64,000 nt of DNA from Pelomyxa schiedti. Lineage: Eukaryota > Evosea > Pelobiontida > Pelomyxidae. Under the pieces are notes generated by a model. That model was given only the letters and a program-made list of their open reading frames with translations, was not told the origin of the DNA and ran no database searches. Where the stretch lies: NCBI GenBank assembly GCA_020536535.1, contig JAHLWZ010000424.1, positions 59,768 through 123,767 of the forward strand. The letters run 5' to 3'. Position 1 is the first letter of the stretch. Each line of letters opens with the position of its first letter. The translations under genes were made by a program, and so were the position numbers. Shown here piece by piece: positions 11,184-22,265 of the stretch.

Positions 11184-13379
11184 ACAGCGATCGCAGGCGC
11201 GGGGAGGGGGGAGGGGGGTGAAAACGGGCCTGGGGGGCACTGGGACATGGTCGTGTGTGCCGCGGCGTACTCCATCGCGGGGTCCCTGGTGTCTGAGTTC
11301 GAGGTGCTCGTGGAGGATGTGCCTGGGTGCCTGGGCCCGTTCTTTGGCAGGCTGCTCGCCATGGGCGCGAGGGACGAGACCCTGAGCTGGACTTGCTACT
11401 CTGCCCCAGTGTGTATCTTGAAACACCTGATGTGGCTCCCGAACTGCAGGCCCTTGTTTGTTCGCTTCGAGAAGCAGCTGCGGGCTTTCGTTCAGCATGA
11501 AAATCAGTACACGAAGAAAGAACTCCTCACGTGTTGTGTGAACCTGGGTCCGGTTTTGCCCAGTTTCGTCAACAGTCTCTGTGACACCTTATGCTCCCTG
11601 ATTGCCGGCATCACGGCACCAAGTAAAGAACTGAATCACTTATTGCGTTGGCTGAATGGATGGGACACATTGCCTCTTCAGGCCCCAAAGGATGTTGTTG
11701 AGTTCATCAAACAGAACAGTGTGACATGTCGAATCACCTCTGCACTGCTCAAGGCTTGGGAGAAGTTTGACCTGAGAGAATCAGAGCTGTCCCGATTAAT
11801 TGAGAGGATTCTTTCCAAGTTTTGCATGCTGTGCTTTGTCGACCCACTGAACGGGCACAAGGTGATTCTTCAGTTCATCAAAAGCAACATCGAAAGAAAG
11901 AACCAGAAGAACGTCAAGGCAATCTCATCATTGCTGATCATTCCAGTGATTTTGACAGGTGGTTCCGTTGACGAGAGCATCGTGATGCAGGCTCTCACGA
12001 GTGCCACAGCTGATGATGCTCCACGCATCCTCCAGATTCTGTTCTCTCTGAGGCAAGTGTTCGTGAGGCTGAGCCACAGTTCCGTTGTGTGTCTGTTTGA
12101 GAAAGTGCTTGAAAGGCACAGACGTGGGTTTGATGGTTTCCTGTTTCAGATGTTGAAGTTCTGTGCTGTTCAAATCAGAGACCTTCCTCAGTTTGCAACT
12201 GTAGTTGGGACATGGGAACAGTGCCAGAACAGCAGAAATAGGAATGTGCTATTTGAAGAGGTTAGACATAGTGTCTGTGAACTTGAGATATATTCCTGTC
12301 CCCTGGATTTTGGTCCCAAAAGGCATGAATCCCAGTTTGTAATGAGACAACAAGTTGTTCACGTGGGTCCAGAATGCATCACTGACTGCTTGCTTCTGGT
12401 GGCATTCTCATTGCCCCAGATTAACTCCCCTTCTCTTCTCGCACACCTTGCCAGATTACTGAAATCGTGCTGCCAGTTATCACGGCCCATGATTACGCAC
12501 AACGAAGCAGTTATCATAGACATTCTGAAGCGCATTCCAGACAGAAGGGCATTCATTGCTGACATTCTGGATGCATGTCGGTCCAGCAAACCAAAAAGGT
12601 ACTTTGCACTGCTGAGAGCAGTCCTTATCAGCGAACTGCAACCACTGGTCCCATCAGAACCAAGGAAGCTGCCACCTACACTTGTATCTTCCCTATTTCC
12701 CAGTGAATCTTTTGATGAGAAAAGGCGAGAAGTGCTGCAATGTACCGAAATTTCCCGGAGCCTTGATACCGTACTGAAATACTTGCTGACATCCGATAGA
12801 CGCGATTACGATCAGGACACATTGAAGAAGCTGGTAATGCTGTGTCACATTGACCCATCAGTGATAACCATTAAACAATCAGAGTTCGACAACACTACCA
12901 CTACCGTGATGGAGAGCGCCGTTCTGAGGGGCAAATTCACTCTTGTGCAGTATCTCCTGGCATTCTGTGAACCGGGACGCATTCCTCCCAGCCTCATGGT
13001 TGAAGCCGTGAGATCCGGGTTCCCTGACATTGCAGAGTTGCTGCTGTGCCACGGTGTTGCCATCCCCGAGCCGCTGAGGGATGAGGAGCACTCTGTGAGA
13101 ATAAGAGGACAGAAGGTTGACACTGGACACAGGAGCCTGGCACGGCTCTTCAACAGGACACCAACGTGGGACCCACAGCAACACCAGATGTTCCCGTGGT
13201 GGTTCAAGGTGAGAATCCTGAGAACTGTCCTCCTCTGTTGGCTCAGAAACACCACCATCACTATTACCGCTTATTCTGACCAGCAATCCTTGCCACCAGA
13301 ACGCCACCCGATTGGGACACTACCTCATGCCACTGCCCACCATGTACTTTCCTTCCTTTCCCCTGTCCACTGGTTCTGA
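10746..13379 (+). CDS. Unrecognised ~880-residue protein, ankyrin-like repeats and C-terminal F-box-like motif (paralogue B)
   Basis: Intronless relative of 3615-6413 at an almost constant offset of 7.0 kb. I chose the ATG at 10746 (MDEDERDREAMGL); an in-frame ATG at 10665 would add 27 residues of unlikely composition. The CAACAG/ACAGCA microsatellite at 11150-11195 encodes an Ala/Thr run at the place where paralogue A has Gly/Arg runs. The two ankyrin-like units (GKFTLVQYLLAFC, GFPDIAELLLCHGV) and the terminal LPHATAHHVLSFLSPVHWF are conserved. DNA at 11805-12190 and 13120-13255 is almost identical to paralogue A, while flanking coding sequence is strongly diverged. The function is unknown. 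Confidence 0.8.
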
Positions 13380-13517
13380 TTCCATAATTCAGATGTCCCC
13401 ACCCATCACTTTTCCTACTACCCAACTTTTTTGTTGTTTTCAAAAAAGAAAAGTGGGGAAGTTGCAAGTGGGTTTAATAAACAAGGGTTGGTGTTTTTTT
13501 AACTGACTAGTGTAACA

Positions 13518-15980
13518 TTAATGTCCATGTGGGGTCGTAGTGGTTGTTGGTGTCTTAGACTTGAGGATGATGCGAGCATCGACGACCTTGAGTCCGCTGC
13601 CGACTTCATACACAAGCACTGGGTTTGCATCTACTTCCTCCACTTCGGCAGCCAGCTCATAAACCAGCTGTGACATGCGGGATATAACCCAAGTCAGGGC
13701 TGCAATATCCCTGGGTGCTTCACCTCTTACTCCAGTCAGTATCTTGTAGCACCGGATTTCCTCCAGCATAGAGGACACTTCGCTCTGGCTGACAGGTGCT
13801 ATCCGGAATGTGACGTCCTTGAGTATCTCAACAAAGACGCCTCCCATGCCGAACATGATGGTTGGGCCAAAGGTGGAGTCGTTGACTGAGCCGACAATCA
13901 CCTCCATTCCCTTCTGTGCCATTTCGCACACAAGCACGCCGTGGATTTCCGCGTCGGCTTTGTAGACTTTAGCGTTGTTGATAATTGTAGTGAAGGCTCC
14001 CCTGACGGCCTCAGCGTCTCGTAAGTTCACTTTTACACCACCAGCATCTGATTTGTGAAGAATCTGTAAATGTGGTAAGCCATTTGGAATCACAAGGGGA
14101 ATTTCCGAACCTGAGGAGATACAATCTTTAGTACGACTGGGTATCCAATCTCTTGTGCCAAAGCAACTGCCTCTTCTTCACTCTTTGCCAGCCTTATCTT
14201 CGGTACAGGTAGCCCGTAGGCGGTAAAGATACCGTGAGCCTCGATTTCCGTCATAGCTTTTCTACCTGCCGCCCGAACTGATTCAATGATCTCCATAGCA
14301 CGCTGACGAGCAGGAGCAGTGTCGTTGAAAGGGCAGGTAAATGGCTTCTCTGGATGGAGCCGACTTAATTCTCTGTGCTTTCCGTGTTGTCTTAGAGCAC
14401 CAAGAGCGTTCATTGTACTCTTAGGGTCGGTGTATACTGGGATCGACCTTTCGGCAAGGTAAAACGCACCTTCCACACAGAGGTTCCCCCCAACGAAGCA
14501 ACCGACTACAGGCTTGACTTTGCTCAAGGGATCTGCGGCATGCGCTTTGTTAACTCCCCGTTCAATAGCCTGAGCTATTTGGGTGGGATTGGTAACAGCA
14601 GTCTCACAGTAAAGTACAGCAACACCGTGAACCCAGGGGTGCTTTAATGCGATTTCAATACTATCCTCATAGCCCTTAGCACCAGAACCGCCTGTGATAT
14701 CCACTGGATTCTTGGGTGATCCAAAACTCGGCATGCACTTGAACAGCTCGGCCTGTAAATAATTACTTTCTGTTTTCTCCTTTGGAAAAGGAATTTACCT
14801 GTAAATCATCAGGTGCACTCCGCAGAGGTATTCCAGCGAATTCAGCTGAATCAGTTGACAGGACACCGATGCCACCGCCGTTAGTGATCACAATAACGTT
14901 ATCACCGAGCATTGGTGGCTGGAGAGAAAGAGCTTGCGCTACAACAAGGAGTTCCTCCAAGTCGTTAGCTTTCACAACTCTGGCCTGTCTCAAGTTAGAA
15001 CAAGTTAGAAGAAAATCGGAGAGATAGTACTTGACGGAAGGCAGCATCATAAACTTTAGCACTTCCGGCAAGTGAGCCTGTGTGTGAAGCAGCCGCAGCG
15101 GCACCATGTGCACTTACACCCGATTTAAGTACAGCAATGGGTTTCTCACACTCGCGGGCTGCTTGGATGAATGAGCGTCCATTATGTAACCCTTCCATAT
15201 AGAGAGCAATGCAATGAGATGCGGGCTCAAGAGACAGGTGGCGAATGCAGTCTGAGAAGTTGACATCAGACATGTTCCCCAGAGAGACCATGCAGCTGCA
15301 CCCGAACTTCCTCAAATGAGTAGTTCCGATAAGAGCAATAATCAGTGCTCCACTCTGTGACACCATGGCTGTGCTGCCTGGCCACGGCAAAAACGGTGCA
15401 AACGAAGCATTCACTTGGCGGTTAGAGGCTGTTCTTTTTGCGTGAGGATCAGAGTCGCTCGGAAAAGGTCCCTTGGGCCCGTTAACGAGAACACCGACAA
15501 CGTTAGGCCCAACAACACGGCCGCCAGAGGCTTTGGCTATTTGCACCAGTTCATCTTCTGCTGCTTTATTTCCTGTCTCAGAAAAGCCAGAAGTGATGAC
15601 AATGTGGCACTTGACTTTCTTTGTTGCTGAATACTTGTTAGTTATGGCGTTAAATTGGCAAGATACAATATACCGGCCTGTCTGGCACAGCTAACAACAG
15701 CTGCAGCAGGTACAGTGTAAACAGCAACATCTATTTGTTCCTCTGGAACTAGGCCGATGTTGGCGTACGCCTTGAGTCCAAGAACCTGAGGGGGGAAACC
15801 GTAAAAATCCAAAAAAAAACCACTAAAAGAGGTGCACACCTCAGGAGCATTGCTGTTGATGGGGTAGATCTTGCCCGAGAACGTATCCAGCAAGTTTTGT
15901 ACCACGAGGTTTCCGATGGTGCCAGGCTTGGTCCCTGCACCAATCACAGCAATGTGTCGTGCTGAAAACAGTTCTTCCAT
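13518..15980 (-). CDS. Acetate-CoA ligase (ADP-forming), fused alpha-beta type
   Basis: Converts acetyl-CoA + ADP + Pi to acetate + CoA + ATP, an ATP-yielding last step in anaerobic protists. The alpha part comes first: a CoA-binding Rossmann segment (IAVIGAGTKPGTIG, YPINSNAPE, then VVGPN) and the succinyl-CoA-ligase-like segment containing SHTGSLAGS, whose His is the phosphorylated residue in this family. Then come the NGGGIGVLSTD segment, NPVDITGG, and the C-terminal ATP-grasp beta part (AYGLPVP, GYPVVLKIVSPQ, HKSDAGGV, MFGMGGVFVEILKD). Start: ATG at 15980; a longer upstream frame opens only with TTG. Introns include the one after SNAPE (gtgtgcacc to ctcag, about 15789-15843). The stop is at 13518. 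Length and domain order fit Entamoeba/Giardia-type enzymes. Confidence 0.93.
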
Positions 15981-16321
15981 TTGTTGACAGTGTTGGTACC
16001 TAACGTCCTGCGTGTTGTTGCCCAAATCTTTTTTTTTTCTTTTTGTGGTGCTCGTTTGCCGAAAACCCTTAAAAAGAACTAACGCAGGGCTTTTCTGTCA
16101 ATTTCTTTTTGACCTTGTTGCACATTTCTCGAAGTTTGAAATACGATGAACTTTGCATCAACTGATAGAACATTCTTCATGGTCCCATCATCTATGATGT
16201 GTGTAGACTAGTGACGAGGTGTTTGAAGAAAAACAACTCATTTGCACTTTTATGGATAGGGAACAGTATTATGGAAAGGAAGGCATCACCATACTACTCA
16301 ACTGGCCTCAAGGAGAAGGAT
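15981..16321. other. Spacer without recognised gene
   Basis: About 340 bp between the ADP-forming ligase start and the Kae1 stop, both on the minus strand. It holds a T-rich stretch (16029-16045) upstream of the ligase start, probably promoter. Nothing else was recognised. Confidence 0.4.
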
Positions 16322-18011
<1,690 letters not shown>

Positions 18012-18118
18012 AATCGCCAGAATCCCTGTCGTAGCCGTAGCTGTAGCCGTAGCTGCAGCCGTCGCCGTAGCGTCACTGGCCATCTGTCTTTGGTTTTGTG
18101 CGAAGTAGCAGAACCGAC

Positions 18119-18376
18119 GATCAAAAGGGGAAACTCGCCCTTTGATCTTACCGTTTCATGTTTCCCAACAGCCCTGAGAACCAACTCCCACCGGTTGGGC
18201 CGAATCGTGCTAAACGCCCCAAGCACGATACTGAGCCCATTTGTCCCACACACCATCAGTCGAAACTGGCGTGCTTTGTGAACCTTCACGTTATGTCACA
18301 GTTGGTCAGGGATATCGTGACACTTGTGCGTCTTGTTATATCCCTCAAGAGCTGTGAGAGGGATCCTGGGGAGGAT
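18119..18376. other. Hairpin-rich spacer upstream of Kae1
   Basis: Within the roughly 970-bp spacer between Kae1 and eL28 I see six short inverted repeats: 18119-18147 (GATCAAA-GGG/CCCTTTGATC with one bulged A), 18181-18198, 18205-18228 (TCGTGC/GCACGA), 18294-18322 (TGTCAC/GTGACA), 18340-18364 (ATCCCTC/GAGGGAT) and 18363-18376 (ATCCT/AGGAT). No protein or known RNA was recognised. The rest of the spacer (18380-18978) shows only a long T run at 18874-18893 before the eL28 start. Confidence 0.4.
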
Positions 18377-18978
18377 ATCTACCAAGCCACAGTAGATGTT
18401 ACGTCACCATCACCCCAGGGACCAGGAATAACAGAACCCCCTTAAGTCCACTATCGTACGTTCTTTAGCGAGTTCACAGTCTCAAGGTCTTTGTTGGTCA
18501 GTGGTATCTTGGGACAACTTGGGCACGAGACACACAAGGTGCAACTTCATGTTTGAATCACCTGCACCAGTAAAAAGAGTATATGCGTAGCCTTGAAACA
18601 AAAAGAACCAATGCTTTCCCTTGTTGTTCAATTTCCTTCGTTCAATCTGTACCTTAGAAATAGACGTTTAGCTGTATCGAGATTAGCTTTGCAACTGTCT
18701 GGGATGACGTCGAAGATTAATAAAAGGAATTCTTAGAGTTGCACCCGAGGAGAAAAAAAATCGGAGATCTACACCGAAGTTTTTGAGCCCGGAACCGGTC
18801 CGTCCACCTTCGTTTTGATCGTCACCCTCCCTGCTTTTACCTTTGTCTTGTCGTTGGTTTCGTTGTCGTCGTTTTTTTTTTTTTTTTTTTTTGCGTTCGT
18901 GCGTTGTAGTTTGGTTTTTTTCCCCGCCCGTCGTTTTTCCGTTTCAACGCCAACCCCAAATTTATGGACACACCAGAA

Positions 18979-20165
18979 ATGGCCACTCTCGCCCCTTCGT
19001 TGTTGTGGCAGCTTGTTCGCGCGAACAACAGTTTCATGGTTAAGCGCGATCGCACCATCTTCTCTGCTGAGAAGACCAACTTGATGAGAGTGCATAGCCC
19101 GTTGTACTCTGGTATTGCACAGAACGTTAACTTCTGCTTCGAGGTGTGCTTGTTCCTTTAGTATCTCATTCATTGTAACGTGTGTTTGGTGTTTTAGAAA
19201 GTAGGCAAAGGTGGCAAGGTCAGGTGCACAGTCAAGAACCCCCGAATGTTGAACAAACCAGCCACTTGGCGCAAAACGTTTGTATTCATTTTTAACAAAC
19301 CAAAACTTAGCTCTTTCATGGGCGCCCCTAATATTTTTTTTTCACCAGCATTGTATGCAAAAACTCTTCACGCAAGGGAAATCGCCAAGCGTTGGTCAAG
19401 GCAATCTCCGAACTGAGACCCGGCCTTACCTTCGCCGCGTACGTTCGCCATTCCAAGCTTGATGCATGCAAGAAACGCCCCGCCAAGTACCCCGCCCACC
19501 GCCCACGCCATCACATCGTCAAGAAGGTCAAGGCTGCCAAGAAGGTCAAGAAGGCCGAAGTAAAAGCCGAGGCCAAGCCAGCCACACCAACAGAAACAGG
19601 AGCACCAGCGGAAGACAAGAAGAAGAAAAAGGAGGAGAAGAAGGTTCACGGACCCAGAATCCTCAGAATGGGACACAAGGCCCAGAAGAAGGCCGCCCAG
19701 CCCCAGCACAAGAGCTGCAAATGCAAGCACAAAGCAAAGAAGGTCAAGGCCCCTCAGAAGAAGAAGGCCAAAATTGCGCCCGAAGTAACCGAGAAGGGGA
19801 AGGAGAAGAAGGTTGCTGAGAAGAAGCCCAAGACCCCACACACACCAAAGGAAGGATCCTCCAAAAAGACACCCAAGCCCGCCGCTGAGAAGAAGCCCGC
19901 CGCTGAGAAGAAACCCGCAGAGAAGAAGCCAGCTGCTGAGAAGAAGGCCGCAAAGAAACCCGCAGAGAAGAAACCAGCCCCAAAGAAGGCCGCCAAGAAG
20001 CCCGCCGAGAAAAAGGGCAAGAAGCCAGCTGCCGAGAAGAAACCAGCCGAGAAGAAACCAGCCGAGAAGCCCGCTGAGAAGCCCGCCGAGGTTCCAGCTG
20101 AGAAACCCGCTGAGAAGCCAGCTGAGAAACCAGCCGAGAAGCCAGCTGAGGAACAGAAGTCCTAG
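18979..20165 (+). CDS. RPL28: Ribosomal protein eL28 with long Lys/Pro/Glu/Ala C-terminal tail
   Basis: Large-subunit cytosolic ribosomal protein. Exon 1 reads [19 protein letters not shown] with [16 protein letters not shown], the typical eL28 N-terminus. A short intron leads to [21 protein letters not shown] second intron (gtttgtatt...caccag, about 19280-19349) joins in phase to [20 protein letters not shown], then [20 protein letters not shown]. The core is about 140 residues, the usual family length. It continues without a stop for about 220 residues of [11 protein letters not shown] repeats (19800-20160), giving a histone-H1-like basic tail. Start: the ATG at 18979 has better context than the in-frame ATG at 18964. 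A pyrimidine-rich promoter lies upstream. Confidence 0.9.
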
Positions 20166-20360
20166 AGGCACTCCCTGTGCGTTTTATAAAGAACAACAAA
20201 CAATCCTTTCCCAACACAACCCTCAGTGTTAGTATCGGTCGTTTTTTTTCCCAATATTTGTGCCTTCTCCCGTCCCCCAGTCCAATTTTTCCCATTCCAC
20301 TTAAGGCTTAAGGAATGATGGACACCAAAAAAACTGATCAAACAGCAGAAAAGCAAAAAA

Positions 20361-22179
20361 ATGCAATCAACGAGGGCACTGCTGGACTCGTTGATGGGTG
20401 CGAACCGGAATGGCGACAGCAGGAGACGCAACATTCAGTCGTTCAGGGACTCAGATGTGTGCAAATACTACCTCTGTGGATTATGTCCACACATACTTTT
20501 TGTCAACACGGTTGATTTTTACTTTTTTTCTTTTTCTTTTTCTCTCCCCTCTCTCCACTCCTTCTGCTTCTACGTGCCTTTCTCTTCGAACAGCCCAAAG
20601 CGATAGATACAGCACAACGGAATAATAGTCAATAATAAAGCCGGCTCGCCAACACTAATAAAATGACCGTTGTGCAACAAGACCGCATACTCTTCTCTAC
20701 GCGCCCCTCAAACGACAACTGTCACTCTCATCTCATCATCCTGGTCGACCATTCGTTATGCACCCTCTCCTCTCCACCCCCTTTCTCGCACCCCTCCCAT
20801 GTGTAGAAAGCAGACCTGGGTGAGTGCCCAAGAGAGCACTCTGATTCGCGCAAGGCGGAGTATGAGGAAGCTAGACTGACGAGAGATTTCGGTTATGAAC
20901 TAGAACTGCAAAACTGTTTGCAAAAGCTTGTAGATGAAGTGCAACGAAAAATCAATAGAGCACAGAAGAGTATTGAGGCGAGGCAAAAGGTATGTTATTT
21001 TTTGACATTGGCACTACCGTACCTCTTTGTCACCGCCTTGACTGCACAGGATGAAGAACACGAAAAAATCACGAAAGAGGTAAGCGATCTACAGGCTCAA
21101 GCTGAGGCTTTAGGTAATCACAAAGTGGCATTCCACAGCTTCTGATACCCCACAGGTGCAGAAGGAAAAGTTGAAGACTCCCTTGCAGCCTTAGCTAAAG
21201 CAGAGGAACTCAAGAAGCAGGCAGCTCAAATTGTAGTCTCTATTTCCTCTCTCGATACCTAAAACTCTCAAGGACGCAACCCGGCAAAATCTTCGCGTTT
21301 GTGACATTTGTGGTGCCTATCTTAGTGTTATTGATAGTGACCGCGGCCTTGCTGATCACTTTGGTGGCAAAATGCATCTTGGATATTTGCGTGTTGTAGA
21401 AAAACTTGCAGAACTAAAGGTATCCCAAACTGCACAAAAATTTGAGTTGATGAGGTCTAGGAACTAAATAAAAATGTGCAACCGGAATCCAAACCAGAAG
21501 AGGTTTTTGCTTTTTTATTTTCTTATTTTCTTGCTTTCTTGGTTTTTGCTTTCTTGAATGCTTTCTTTGTGAAGTTTTTCCCCCACTAATAGCACCACAG
21601 CCACCGGCATCAACCACTCACGTATCAACACCAAAACACTCCAGGTCGCCTTCTAGATCCCGATCCAGATCGTATGCAGTGCCCTTAACTAATTCTTCTC
21701 TTTCCTTACAAACACCTAAGGCCACTCCGAAGCTCTTCAGCTCGTCACACCAGAGAAAATGACCACGACAGAGACCGCGACCGCGACNNNNNNNNNNNNN
21801 NNNNNNNNNNNNNNNNNNNNNNNNNNNNNNNNNNNNNNNNNNNNNNNNNNNNNNNNNNNNNNNNNNNNNNNNNNNNNNNNNNNNNNNAGATCGTATGCAG
21901 TGCCCTTAACTAATTCTTCTCTTTCCTTACAAACACCTAAGGCCACTCCGAAGCTCTTCAGCTCGTCACACCAGAGAAAATGACCACGACAGAGACCGCG
22001 ACCGCGACCGCGACAGAGAGAGGGACAGGGACAGGGACAGGGATAGAGATAGAGATAGAACAAGGGACCGGGACAGAGACCGAGACCGAGATAGGGACAG
22101 AGACAGAGACAGAGAAAGAAGAGACAGAGACAGAGACAGAGATAGGGGGGAAAGGAGAGGGAGAAGTTCGCACTATTGA
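20361..22179 (+). CDS. LUC7L: LUC7-like splicing factor (U1 snRNP-associated), interrupted by assembly gap
   Basis: LUC7 family proteins bind U1 snRNP and help choose 5' splice sites. Exon 1 (20361-20511) gives the first zinc finger start, SDVCKYYLCGLCPHILFVNT. After an unusually long 295-nt intron (20512-20806) the finger continues ADLGECPREHSDSRKAEYEE. A coiled coil follows (LQKLVDEVQRKINRAQKSIE, then DEEHEKITKEVSDLQAQAEAL). The second zinc finger is LRVCDICGAYLSVIDSDRG and ADHFGGKMHLGYLRV (21290-21410). The C-terminus is an RS segment, then a long Arg-Asp/Arg-Glu repeat (22000-22165) ending at the TGA at 22177-22179, like metazoan LUC7L3. A 100-N gap inside the last intron/RD region is flanked by duplicated sequence, so the tail length is unreliable. 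Confidence 0.9.
21667..22008. repeat. Direct duplication flanking a 100-N gap
   Basis: The 121 bp at 21667-21787 recur at 21888-22008 on the other side of exactly 100 N (21788-21887). The repeated block spans an intron of LUC7 and the start of its RD repeat. The round gap size and identical flanks suggest a failed scaffold join rather than a biological tandem duplication. Confidence 0.85.
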
Positions 22180-22265
22180 TTTTTGGGTTGAAACAAAACT
22201 TTTTTTTTGATCAGAATACATGTTTGCTCTTCTACAATTTTCGGTTTTCGAAAGCCAAAACTCTA

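Noticed and set aside
19860-20155. Regular tandem repeat that could be mistaken for a CRISPR-like array
   Set aside because: Repeat is in-frame coding with 15-bp units and no spacers; the genome is eukaryotic.
19368-20295. Long antisense frames with Leu/Gly/Trp or Ser/Arg repeats
   Set aside because: Shadow of the EKKPA-coding repeat of eL28.
21667-21787. CCCTTAACT inside the LUC7 intron as a second U12 branch site
   Set aside because: The donor is GTATGC, not GTATCC, so it is read as an ordinary GT-AG intron.
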